Of a stretch of 14,557 nt of DNA, positions 6,747 through 14,548 are shown one piece after another. The stretch covers positions 1 through 14,557 of the forward strand of contig JAEDNZ010000030.1 in assembly GCA_016302215.1 (NCBI GenBank), given 5' to 3'. The position numbers were made by a program, and so were the translations under genes. Below the pieces are notes generated by a model, which searched no databases, was not told the DNA's origin, and worked only from the letters and a program-made list of their open reading frames with translations. This DNA comes from Muribaculaceae bacterium (lineage in GTDB: Bacteria > Bacteroidota > Bacteroidia > Bacteroidales > Muribaculaceae). Within the stretch, counting starts at the first letter, position 1. The number at the start of each line of letters is the position of its first letter.

Positions 6747-9290
6747 ATGCTCGAAGAGGATCGTATTTTTAAGATTAACATTGAGAATGAGATGAAGACG
6801 GCCTACATCGACTATTCGATGTCGGTCATTGTGTCGCGCGCGCTGCCTGATGTGCGTGATGGCTTGAAGCCGGTGCATCGTCGTGCACTGTATGGCATGA
6901 ACGAGATGGGCAATAACTCCAACAAGCCGTTCAAGAAATCAGCCAAGGTTGTGGGCGAGGTGATGGGTAACTATCACCCCCATGGCGACTCATCAATATA
7001 CAACACGGTGGTGCGTATGGCTCAGGATTGGTCTCTGCGCTACACCCTCGTTGACGGCCACGGCAACTTCGGCTCTATCGACGGCGATGGACCAGCGGCT
7101 ATGCGTTATACCGAGGTGCGCCTGGCGCGCTTAGGCGAGGAGATGCTGCGCGACATCGACAGCGACACCGTGGAGTTTCAGCCAAACTATGACAATACGC
7201 GCAAGGAGCCTTTGGTACTGCCCACGCGCATTCCTAACCTCCTTGTCAATGGCGCCTCTGGTATCGCCGTGGGTATGGCAACGAATATGGCGCCACACAA
7301 CCTCACCGAGTCAATCAACGGCTGTATAGCGCTGCTTGAGAACCCCGACATCACTATCGATGAGCTGATGCACTATATCACGGCTCCGGATTTCCCTACC
7401 GGCGGCACTATCTATGGCTACGCCGGCGTGCGCGAGGCCTACGAGACGGGTCGCGGCCGCGTGGTGGTGCGCGCCAAGGCCGAGATAGAGACCGAGGACA
7501 ACAGAGACCAGATCGTGGTAAAAGAGATACCCTACGGTGTCAACCGCGCCGAACTCATTAAATATATAGCCGACCTGGTCAATGAGAAGAAGCTCGATGA
7601 CATCGCCGACATCAACGATGAGTCGGATATCAGCGGTATGCGCATCGTGATAAAGCTGCGTCAAGACGCCAACGCCAATGTGGTGCTCAACAAGCTGTAC
7701 AAGATGACGCAGATGCAGGCCTCATTCAGCATCAACAATGTGGCGCTGGTTGATGGCCGCCCGCAGACGCTCAATCTTAAGCAAATCGTCAAGGCGTTTG
7801 TGGACCACCGCCACGATGTGGTGATACGCCGCACCAAATATGAGCTTGAGAAGGCACAAAAGCGTGCACATATCCTTGAGGGCTTGATCCTTGCCAGCCA
7901 GCACATCGACGAGGTCATCGCTATCATCAGAGCATCAGACGATGCCGAAGATGCGCGCCGCCGCCTCTCTGAGCGCTTCGGCTTGAGCGAGGCACAGACC
8001 CAGGCCATCGTGGAGATGAAGCTGCGCAGCCTGGCTCATATGGAGCAGAGCAAGCTCGAAGATGACTATCGCAAGCTCGAGGAGCTGATAGCCGAGCTAC
8101 AGCTGATACTGAGCGACCCGGCCGAGTGTCGTAAGGTGATACGCGAGGAGCTGGAGGAGATACGCGACAAGTATGGCGATGAGCGCCGCACCGATATTGA
8201 CTACACCGCCGGCGACTTCAATGCCGAGGACTTCTATGCTGATGACGATATGATTATCACCATCTCGCACCTGGGATATATCAAGCGCACTCCGCTGAGC
8301 GAATTTCGCGCTCAAAACCGTGGCGGCGTAGGCGCTAAAGGCAGCGATACACGCGACACCGACTTCATAGAGCACATCTACACGGCGTCAATGCACTGCA
8401 CTATGCTCTTCTTCACGGATAAGGGCCTGGTGTATAAGCTCAAGGTATATGAGCTGCCTGAGGGCGCCAAGAACAGCAAGGGCCGCGCGCTGCAGAACCT
8501 GCTGAGCATTGAGGCCGGCGACAAAGTGCGCGCATACATAGCATGCAAGCAGCTCGGCGATGAGGCCTTTACCTCGACACACTACCTGGTATTCGCAACT
8601 CGCAATGGCTTGGTGAAGAAGACATCGCTGAGCGAGTATGCCCGCATTATGGTCAAAGGTAAGAAGGCTATAGTGATGCGTGAGGGCGACAGCCTCATCG
8701 GCGTAGAGCTCACCGATGGCAACAGCGAGATATTGATGGCCAATCGCAATGGTCGCGCCATCCGCTTCAACGAGTCAAAAATCCGCGCCATGGGACGCGT
8801 CAGCACCGGTGTGCGCGGCATGATGCTTGACGGCGGCGATGATGAGGTGGTAGGCATGATAGCTATGACGAGCGACAGCGCCAACAATGTGATGGTAGTG
8901 TCGCAGAACGGCTTCGGCAAGCGCTCGCCACTGGGCGAATATCGCATTACCAACCGAGGCGGCAAGGGCGTCAAGACTATCAATGTGACAGAGAAGACCG
9001 GCTCGCTCGTGGCCTTTGAAAGTGTCAATGACGATAACGACCTTGTGATTATCAACCGCTCGGGCATCACCCTGCGCATCCGTGTCAGCGATGTGCGCGT
9101 GTGTGGCCGTGCAACACAGGGCGTGCGCCTCATCAACCTTGACAAGCGCGGCGATGTGATAGCATCAGTGTGCTGCGTGCCTACTGACCCGGAAATAGAG
9201 ACGGAGCGTGTGGTCGAGGGCGAGGCTCTGCCCGGCTTGACGGACGCTGATATGTCAGTGCCCACTGACGATAACATCACGGAGGAATAA
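6747..9290 (+). CDS. gyrA: DNA gyrase subunit A
   Basis: The 847-residue A subunit of type II topoisomerase, which cuts and rejoins DNA to introduce negative supercoils with GyrB. The N-terminal breakage-reunion domain contains YIDYSMSVIVSRALPDVRDGLKPVHRR and the catalytic Tyr121 (AAMRYTEVRL). The quinolone-determining region reads HPHGDSSIYNTVVRMAQ: the E. coli Ser83 position is Ser82, and the Asp87 position is Asn86. The C-terminal DNA-wrapping domain starts near residue 505 and shows six blade-like repeats. Its GyrA box is QNRGGVG (523-529), a variant of QRRGGKG, and a later blade carries TNRGGKG. The box and length argue for GyrA rather than ParC. The tail is acidic. The gene is monocistronic or leads into the TPR gene 76 bases downstream. 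Confidence 0.97.
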   Translation: MLEEDRIFKINIENEMKTAYIDYSMSVIVSRALPDVRDGLKPVHRRALYGMNEMGNNSNKPFKKSAKVVGEVMGNYHPHGDSSIYNTVVRMAQDWSLRYTLVDGHGNFGSIDGDGPAAMRYTEVRLARLGEEMLRDIDSDTVEFQPNYDNTRKEPLVLPTRIPNLLVNGASGIAVGMATNMAPHNLTESINGCIALLENPDITIDELMHYITAPDFPTGGTIYGYAGVREAYETGRGRVVVRAKAEIETEDNRDQIVVKEIPYGVNRAELIKYIADLVNEKKLDDIADINDESDISGMRIVIKLRQDANANVVLNKLYKMTQMQASFSINNVALVDGRPQTLNLKQIVKAFVDHRHDVVIRRTKYELEKAQKRAHILEGLILASQHIDEVIAIIRASDDAEDARRRLSERFGLSEAQTQAIVEMKLRSLAHMEQSKLEDDYRKLEELIAELQLILSDPAECRKVIREELEEIRDKYGDERRTDIDYTAGDFNAEDFYADDDMIITISHLGYIKRTPLSEFRAQNRGGVGAKGSDTRDTDFIEHIYTASMHCTMLFFTDKGLVYKLKVYELPEGAKNSKGRALQNLLSIEAGDKVRAYIACKQLGDEAFTSTHYLVFATRNGLVKKTSLSEYARIMVKGKKAIVMREGDSLIGVELTDGNSEILMANRNGRAIRFNESKIRAMGRVSTGVRGMMLDGGDDEVVGMIAMTSDSANNVMVVSQNGFGKRSPLGEYRITNRGGKGVKTINVTEKTGSLVAFESVNDDNDLVIINRSGITLRIRVSDVRVCGRATQGVRLINLDKRGDVIASVCCVPTDPEIETERVVEGEALPGLTDADMSVPTDDNITEE

Positions 9291-9293
9291 GCC

Positions 9294-9317
9294 GCTAAAT
9301 ATCATGCTAAATATCAT
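9294..9317 (+). repeat. Perfect 12-base tandem duplication after gyrA
   Basis: The unit gctaaatatcat occurs twice in direct succession, starting 3 bases after the gyrA stop. It sits in the 76-base gap before the TPR gene. It may be simple slippage; two copies spaced a little over one helical turn apart could also be a binding site. Confidence 0.8.
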
Positions 9318-9366
9318 AATGACAGCAAAAAAATAAATCAATACATCTCCATAAAATACTATAGTC

Positions 9367-10584
9367 ATGAAAAAACTCCCGGTATTAAGCCTTTGCCTAC
9401 TGTCGTCAATCGGCATGATGGCACAACTTAACGTGGTAAAAGACGCAGAGCGCGCGATGAAAGCCGGCGCCCCCTATCAAGAGGTGCTGAAGGCTGTCAC
9501 CCCCGCGTTTTCTGACGCAGAGACCAAGGACCTTGCACAGACATATTTCGTTCCGGGCAAGGCCGCCTTTTCAGAGTATGACCATCTGTTGGGTCTCCAG
9601 CAGTTCAACAAGCTGCCTGAGAACGGCGAGCAGGTGATGCTGCAAGACCTCCTGGCCGGCTACAATCACTTTATGAAAGCCCTCCCCCTGGACACCGTGG
9701 TAAATGAGAAGGGCAAGGTGAAGACCAAGTATTCAAAAGACATCGTGAGCGTGATTGCCGGTCACTATATCGACTTCAATAACATTGCGCTGAAGGCGTG
9801 GGGTATCAAAGAATATCAGGGCGCATACGATGCCTGGGAAATCTTTGTGACACTGCCTCAAAATCCTGCCTTCGCCGGTAAGGTGACAGCGCAGCCTGAC
9901 ACAATTATGGCTGAGATACGCTTTAACCAGGCTCTTGCCGCATGGCAGTCAGACCGCCTCGACCTTGCGCTGCAAGCTTTTGACAAGGCTAAAGCTATGG
10001 GTTACAACAAGAAGCAGCTCTTTGACTATGCTATCGCGGTGGCTTCGACAGCTAAGAATAACGAGGCAGTGCTGGCATACGCCCAGGAGGCTCTCCCCCT
10101 CTATGGCAAGGAAGACCCGCAGTACATAGGCCAGGTTATCAACTACTATCTGCAGAAAGAGGATTTTGACAAATGCTTCGGTCTCATCAATGAAGCCATT
10201 AACATTGACCCCTCCAACGCACAGTATTATGTGGTGCGCGGCGTGCTCTATGACCAAACCAAGAAATATGAAGAGGCAAAGGCCGATTTCCGCAAGGCTA
10301 TCGAGCTAAACCCCGAAAGCGACCAGGCGCTGTATAACTACGGCCGCGAGCTTTGCGAAGAAGCTTACCGCGTGAGCGATGCCGCCCCGACCTCACCCGC
10401 CGAGATGGCTAAATACAGCGAGGAGAAGATCAAACCTCTCTTCATCGAGGCAGCTGAGTATCTTGAGCGTGCAGCATCAGTAAATCCTGACAATTATGAT
10501 GCGCTGCGCTATCTTGAGAATGCTTACTACAACCTCAACGATGAGGCTAAATTGCAAGATGTGAAGAACCGTATGGGCAAGTAA
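9367..10584 (+). CDS. Exported tetratricopeptide-repeat protein
   Basis: A 405-residue protein of unknown specific role. Residues 1-20 form a signal peptide ending in MMAQ, with no lipobox Cys, so it is probably periplasmic. The N-terminal half (about 21-175) is helical with no motif I can name. From about residue 180 it consists of TPR helices: 183-216, 251-284, a canonical unit at 285-318 (YEEAKADFRKAIELNPES), and a last one near 360-395 (ASVNPDNYDALRYLENAYY). TPR arrays act as protein-binding scaffolds. It follows gyrA on the same strand; I see no -7 box in the gap, so read-through from gyrA is possible. No enzymatic residues are visible. Confidence 0.88.
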   Translation: MKKLPVLSLCLLSSIGMMAQLNVVKDAERAMKAGAPYQEVLKAVTPAFSDAETKDLAQTYFVPGKAAFSEYDHLLGLQQFNKLPENGEQVMLQDLLAGYNHFMKALPLDTVVNEKGKVKTKYSKDIVSVIAGHYIDFNNIALKAWGIKEYQGAYDAWEIFVTLPQNPAFAGKVTAQPDTIMAEIRFNQALAAWQSDRLDLALQAFDKAKAMGYNKKQLFDYAIAVASTAKNNEAVLAYAQEALPLYGKEDPQYIGQVINYYLQKEDFDKCFGLINEAINIDPSNAQYYVVRGVLYDQTKKYEEAKADFRKAIELNPESDQALYNYGRELCEEAYRVSDAAPTSPAEMAKYSEEKIKPLFIEAAEYLERAASVNPDNYDALRYLENAYYNLNDEAKLQDVKNRMGK

Positions 10585-10626
10585 CCATCGCGGACTATTC
10601 GTGAGAAATCACTCCAATAAATGAAG

Positions 10627-10680
10627 GCAGCAGCCTCGCAGATGGCGGAATAATGTTTCCGGCCGGCGTGAGGCTGCTGC
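10627..10680 (+). other. Long hairpin between the TPR gene and the DUF1599 gene
   Basis: GCAGCAGCCTC (10627-10637) and GAGGCTGCTGC (10670-10680) are perfect reverse complements; one G-T and one C-G pair extend the stem to 13. The 32-base loop contains a second stem, CGGAA (10646-10650) with TTCCG (10657-10661). The bases after it (gcgttatatta) lack a good T run. It may be a weak terminator for the TPR gene or a structured leader element for the next operon. Confidence 0.5.
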
Positions 10681-10722
10681 GCGTTATATTACAAAAGGCA
10701 TAACGAAATCAAAGTAAAAGCA

Positions 10723-11268
10723 ATGGCTGATACAAATGCACAATTTGACAGCGCGCTGGCACGCTGCCGCGCCGTGTTTGCCGATAAGCTCAAAGACTAT
10801 GGCCCGTCATGGCGCATCTTGCGTCCGGCGGCATTGACTGACCAGCTCTTTATCAAAGCCAAGCGCATTCGCACGCTCGAGGTGGCCGGCGGACACACGG
10901 CGGTGGGCGAGGGCATCTTGCCCGAATTTATCGGCATCGTTAACTATTCGATAATAGGATTGATACAGCTGAGCAAGGGATACTCTGACGGCAAAGATAT
11001 CACCAACGAAGAGGCGCTGGCGCTATATGACGATTATGCCTCGCAGACAAAGGCCTTGATGATGCGCAAAAACCAGGACTATGGCGAGGCGTGGCGCTCA
11101 ATGCGAGTGCTGTCATACACTGACCTGATTTTGACCAAGATACAGCGCACAAAAGAGATAGAGGATAACCACGGCTGCACGATAGTGTCGGAAGGCATTG
11201 ATGCTAATTATCAGGATATGCTCAACTATGCTATCTTTGCGATAATCAAGCTCACCGAAGAGGCGTGA
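10723..11268 (+). CDS. DUF1599 family protein with internal duplication
   Basis: A 181-residue, probably cytoplasmic protein with no signal peptide. It consists of two homologous halves exactly 94 residues apart: about 22-83 and 116-177. Both contain DYGxxWR (25-31, 119-125), TD (39-40, 133-134), Lys45/139, Arg48/142, Glu53/147, EGI (63-65, 157-159) and NY (74-75, 168-169). This pattern matches DUF1599 (Pfam PF07659), which occurs in Bacteroidota and some phages and, to my recollection, has been linked to nucleotide-related functions; the biochemical role is not known to me. The charged conserved residues suggest a metal- or phosphate-binding helical site. Its stop overlaps the next gene's start in GTGA, so translation is likely coupled. 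Confidence 0.85.
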   Translation: MADTNAQFDSALARCRAVFADKLKDYGPSWRILRPAALTDQLFIKAKRIRTLEVAGGHTAVGEGILPEFIGIVNYSIIGLIQLSKGYSDGKDITNEEALALYDDYASQTKALMMRKNQDYGEAWRSMRVLSYTDLILTKIQRTKEIEDNHGCTIVSEGIDANYQDMLNYAIFAIIKLTEEA

Positions 11269-12536
11269 AAGAGACGGCGCGCAATAGTATCATACGGCTG
11301 ACGGTGGCGCTGTGTCGCCTCGTGGCGGGCGGCACGTTTGTGCTGTCAGGGTGGTCAAAGGCTATTGACCCATACGGCAGCGTGTATAAGATAGGTGAGT
11401 ACCTGAGCGCGTGGCATTTCGATGTGGCTCGTGAGATAATACTGATAGGCGCCGTGGGGCTTGCCGCGCTGGAGTTTGTGGTGGGCATCATGGTGCTGAC
11501 GGGCTGTCTGCGCCGTGCTGCCGTAGTTATGGCCGCCGCGATGATGACATTCCTGCTGCCGCTGTCGTGTTATATAGCGATAGCGTCGCCGGTGGCCGAT
11601 TGCGGCTGCTTTGGCGAGATGTGGGTCATCTCAAATGAGGCCACGCTGCTGAAAAATATAGTGGTGACTGCGGCTATAGTGTGGCTGCTGATGCGCAATC
11701 GTTGCCTGCCAACAATATATCACCCCGGCATACAGTGGCTGGCCATAATACTTACGGTGGCCTATCCGCTGGCATTGTCATTCTTCGGCTATAACTTTCA
11801 GCCCTTGGTTGATTTCAGACCATACAAGGTGGGCACGGTGCTGAACGCCGCCGGCCAAGGCAGCGGCGCCGCGCCGGAGTATGTATATGAAAAAGCCGGA
11901 GAGACACGCACCTTCAGCCTCAATAGCCTGCCCGACAGCACATGGACCTATGTGGGCCCGGTAGCGCCGTCCGCCGGCGATGGAGTTGCCGGTGATGATG
12001 ACGCTTATCTGACAATCTATGATGGCGATGAAGATGTCACGGATTATGTGCTGGGCGACAGCGAGGGCGATATGCTGCTGTTGCTCATCAACGAGCCGGA
12101 TATAGAATATCTGACGCGCAGCCGATTTGTCAACGAGTTGGCATCATACGCCGAGGCTCATGATTGCCGTTTTGTAGGGATAATAGGCGCTGATGACAGT
12201 CGGCGCGATGATTGGCTGTCGATAGTGCGTCCGGCCTTTGAGGTGTATGAGGCTGAGGACACATCGATCAAGCAGGTGGCGCGCGGCGATGCGGCATTGC
12301 TGATGCTGTCGCAAGGCGTGATAAAGTGGAAATATAATCTCGGGTGGTTTGATATTGACCTCACCGACAGCGGCTCGGAGAGTGCTCTTGATGCCGTTAC
12401 CGCTATCGATGATGGGGCTGCTAACCGGCGTCTTATGCTATTATATCTCGCCGGAATGATTATAATTGCCCTTTTAGGGCTGTCGCCACGAATAATTAGC
12501 CTTATAGGTCGTGGTAATTCCCCGAAAAATTGCTAA
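11265..12536 (+). CDS. BT_3928-type membrane protein: MauE/DoxX-like domain plus periplasmic domain
   Basis: A 423-residue inner-membrane protein. The start is GTG (GTGA overlap with the DUF1599 stop); the next in-frame Met is far inside, so GTG is the only sensible start. The N-terminal half has about five membrane segments (roughly 10-30, 57-80, 85-107, 128-145, 157-175), with the DoxX/MauE features SGWSKAIDPYGS near residue 28 and CGCFG at 113-117. Residues about 185-385 form a soluble domain containing LLLLINEPDIEY and GVIKWKYNLGW, faintly thioredoxin-like but without CxxC. A last membrane segment lies at about 391-408. The CGCFG pair suggests thiol or quinone-linked redox work, as inferred for MauE and DoxX relatives; the substrate is unknown. 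It resembles the family named after Bacteroides BT_3928, also next to tpiA. Confidence 0.85.
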   Translation: MKETARNSIIRLTVALCRLVAGGTFVLSGWSKAIDPYGSVYKIGEYLSAWHFDVAREIILIGAVGLAALEFVVGIMVLTGCLRRAAVVMAAAMMTFLLPLSCYIAIASPVADCGCFGEMWVISNEATLLKNIVVTAAIVWLLMRNRCLPTIYHPGIQWLAIILTVAYPLALSFFGYNFQPLVDFRPYKVGTVLNAAGQGSGAAPEYVYEKAGETRTFSLNSLPDSTWTYVGPVAPSAGDGVAGDDDAYLTIYDGDEDVTDYVLGDSEGDMLLLLINEPDIEYLTRSRFVNELASYAEAHDCRFVGIIGADDSRRDDWLSIVRPAFEVYEAEDTSIKQVARGDAALLMLSQGVIKWKYNLGWFDIDLTDSGSESALDAVTAIDDGAANRRLMLLYLAGMIIIALLGLSPRIISLIGRGNSPKNC

Positions 12537-12541
12537 ATTTG
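12534..12541 (+). promoter_or_regulatory. tpiA promoter -7 box (TAAATTTG) overlapping the upstream stop codon
   Basis: The sequence is an exact TAnnTTTG match whose first three bases are the TAA stop of the BT_3928-type gene. Transcription would start near 12548, about 40 bases before the tpiA ATG. At 19 bases upstream there is only GTGG (12511-12514), so the -33 element is weak. Confidence 0.65.
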
Positions 12542-12589
12542 CACCGGAATTCATAAACAACACAACTAATACATATATATACTATCACA

Positions 12590-13345
12590 ATGAGAAAGAA
12601 TATCGTTGCCGGTAACTGGAAGATGAATACCACCGTTGCCGAAGGCGTGGCTCTCGCCAAGGAAGTAAATGAAGCTCTCGCCGGCTTCAAAGCCAACTGC
12701 GATGTAATCGTTTGCGCTCCTTTTACCCACCTCGCAAGCATAGCATCTGTCATAGACCAAAACAAACTCGGCCTCGGTGCTGAGAATTGCGCAGACCATA
12801 AGTCAGGTGCATACACCGGTGAGGTGTCAGCCGCTATGGTAGCCTCAACGGGTGCCACCTATGTGATCCTCGGTCACTCAGAGCGCCGTCAGTATTACGG
12901 CGAGACTGCAGAGACGCTGCGCGAGAAAGTAGCGCTGGCGCTGGCCAACGGTCTTACCCCCATCTTCTGCATCGGTGAGGTGCTCGAAGAGCGTGAGAAT
13001 GGCACATACAATGACGTGGTCAAAGGTCAAATCGTAGATGGCCTCTTCAATCTCTCAGCCGAGGACTTTGGCAAAATCATTCTCGCCTACGAGCCTGTAT
13101 GGGCCATCGGCACCGGCAAGACAGCCACCGCTGACCAGGCAGAAGATATGCACGCCCACATCCGCGCCGTCATCGCCGAGAAGTATGGCAAAGAAGTAGC
13201 CGACAACACCTCTATCCTCTATGGTGGCAGCTGCAAGCCCAGCAATGCCGCCGAGCTCTTCGCAAAGCCCGACGTTGATGGTGGCCTTATCGGCGGCGCC
13301 TCGCTCAAGTGTGCCGACTTTATGGGCATTGTCAAGGCCTTTTGA
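12590..13345 (+). CDS. tpiA: Triosephosphate isomerase
   Basis: A 251-residue TIM-barrel enzyme that interconverts dihydroxyacetone phosphate and glyceraldehyde 3-phosphate in cytoplasmic glycolysis and gluconeogenesis. Substrate-binding Asn9 and Lys11 lie in AGNWKMN, catalytic His96 in ILGHSERR, and catalytic Glu168 in AYEPVWAIGTG, which continues into the mobile loop 6 (GKTAT). The phosphate-binding YGGSCKPSNA (211-220) and GGLIGGASL (231-239) are present. Length is normal and all key residues are intact. It has its own promoter box upstream and a strong hairpin downstream, so it can be transcribed as a single unit as well as by read-through. Confidence 0.98.
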   Translation: MRKNIVAGNWKMNTTVAEGVALAKEVNEALAGFKANCDVIVCAPFTHLASIASVIDQNKLGLGAENCADHKSGAYTGEVSAAMVASTGATYVILGHSERRQYYGETAETLREKVALALANGLTPIFCIGEVLEERENGTYNDVVKGQIVDGLFNLSAEDFGKIILAYEPVWAIGTGKTATADQAEDMHAHIRAVIAEKYGKEVADNTSILYGGSCKPSNAAELFAKPDVDGGLIGGASLKCADFMGIVKAF

Positions 13346-13385
13346 TAAAGTCTCATAAAGCTTGACAATAACTCACACACTACAC

Positions 13386-13450
13386 ATCTTGCATCGGGCG
13401 CTACATAGTGGCTCTCACTGCTGAGCGCCCCGATGCAAGATTTGTTTTAT
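13386..13450 (+). terminator. Strong hairpin terminator after tpiA
   Basis: ATCTTGCATCGGGCGCT (13386-13402) pairs with AGCGCCCCGATGCAAGAT (13424-13441), 17 pairs with one bulged C on the right arm. The loop holds a second stem, AGTG (13407-13410) with CACT (13416-13419). The T-rich tail ttgttttat follows. It sits 40 bases after the tpiA stop and would separate tpiA from the SPOR gene at least partly. Confidence 0.8.
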
Positions 13451-13474
13451 AAATATACTTTATTAAGAAGGAGT

Positions 13475-13951
13475 ATGAAGCGACACATCATATTATTATC
13501 GTTGATAGCAATGCCTATGGCGCTGCTGTCGGCACAAAATACGATAGTAGATAGCATCAATGCCGCCGGCACAATCACCATAGAGCAGCCGGCAGCGCTT
13601 AACGCTCGCCTTGTGGCAGAGCCGCAGGGCGAGGCATCAGATGTGGAGCCCACGACCGATGTGGCTAAGCCTACACGCGCCGCCCGTTCGGGCTATCGTA
13701 TCATGGTGTTTGATGATAATAATGTGCGCACGGCCAAGAATGCGGCGCAGGTGAGGAAGTCGCAGGTGCAGGCACGCTTTCCGCAGCATCGTGTGTATGT
13801 CGTCTTCAATTCGCCATATTGGCGCGTGAAGGTAGGCGACTTCCGCACACGCGCCGAGGCAGAGCATGTGATGTCAGAGATACGCGCCGCCATCCCCGCT
13901 GCGGCCTCATCGCTGCGCATAGTGCGCGATCGCATCAACGCCACAGACTAA
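13475..13951 (+). CDS. Exported SPOR-domain protein
   Basis: A 158-residue protein. Residues 1-20 form a signal peptide (MKRHIILLSL to LLSA) with probable cleavage before Gln21. Residues about 21-70 are a low-complexity linker, and about 73-153 a SPOR domain (SGYRIMVFDDN, VYVVFNSPYWRVKVGDFRTRAEAE). SPOR domains bind peptidoglycan stripped of stem peptides, often at division sites, so a periplasmic cell-wall role is likely. The open frame extends upstream to an ATG at 13433, but that codon lies inside the tpiA terminator stem and would add 14 residues before the signal peptide. The ATG at 13475 is therefore chosen. AAGGAG (13468-13473) is only 1 base from this ATG, too close for a normal Shine-Dalgarno. 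folE follows after 24 bases. Confidence 0.88.
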   Translation: MKRHIILLSLIAMPMALLSAQNTIVDSINAAGTITIEQPAALNARLVAEPQGEASDVEPTTDVAKPTRAARSGYRIMVFDDNNVRTAKNAAQVRKSQVQARFPQHRVYVVFNSPYWRVKVGDFRTRAEAEHVMSEIRAAIPAAASSLRIVRDRINATD

Positions 13952-13975
13952 GACACCTACCCAAAAGTGACACTC

Positions 13976-14548
13976 ATGACCGACAACCAACGCATAGAAG
14001 CCATAGCCGAGCATTATCGCGAGATATTGCGACTCGTGGGCGAAGATGTGGAGCGCGAGGGGCTTGCCAAGACACCCATACGCGCCGCCAAGGCATTGTA
14101 TTACCTGACGTCAGGGTATCGCGCTGATGCCACTCAAATCATGAAGCAAGCGCTCTTTGAGCATGATGGCTCGCGCATGATAATAGTCAAGGACATAGAG
14201 TTTTACTCAATGTGTGAGCATCACATTTTACCTTTCTTCGGGAGGGTATCAATCGGCTATATCCCCGATGGTAAGATAGTAGGGCTGAGCAAGTTGGCCC
14301 GTATAGTCAATGTCTTTGCCCGGCGGCTGCAAGTGCAAGAGCGCCTGACGGGTCAGATATGCTCGGAAGTCATGAATGTAGTAGGAGCCAAAGGCGTGAT
14401 AGTGATATGCAATGGCGAGCATCTGTGTATGAAGATGCGAGGGGTGGAAAAGCAGGATTCGTCAACGACGACGGTAGATTATGCCGGCGTGTTTAGCGAT
14501 GACGTGCGTCTGCGCGAAGAGTTCTTCGCCAACCTCAAGGCCATGTGA
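13976..14548 (+). CDS. folE: GTP cyclohydrolase I
   Basis: A 190-residue cytoplasmic enzyme that converts GTP to 7,8-dihydroneopterin triphosphate, the first step of tetrahydrofolate biosynthesis and a source of other pterins. Zinc ligands by analogy with the E. coli enzyme are Cys80 and His83 (SMCEHH) and Cys151 (EHLCMKMRGV); His82 and His149 match active-site histidines. GLSKLARIVNVFARRLQVQERLT (103-125) is the family core. Length fits the short bacterial form. An in-frame GTG at 13967 would add three residues; the ATG at 13976 is preferred because it is the stronger codon. It lies 24 bases after the SPOR gene, probably co-transcribed. Only 9 bases follow before the window ends, so any terminator lies outside. 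Confidence 0.97.
   Translation: MTDNQRIEAIAEHYREILRLVGEDVEREGLAKTPIRAAKALYYLTSGYRADATQIMKQALFEHDGSRMIIVKDIEFYSMCEHHILPFFGRVSIGYIPDGKIVGLSKLARIVNVFARRLQVQERLTGQICSEVMNVVGAKGVIVICNGEHLCMKMRGVEKQDSSTTTVDYAGVFSDDVRLREEFFANLKAM

Noticed and set aside
8582..9280. A 232-codon open frame antisense to the gyrA C-terminal domain
   Set aside because: Long frames opposite GC-rich coding sequence are common; the translation is repetitive Ser/Thr/Arg with no domain, while gyrA is certain on the other strand.
13967..13975. GTG start of folE three codons upstream
   Set aside because: The ATG at 13976 gives a normal FolE N-terminus and is the stronger start codon.
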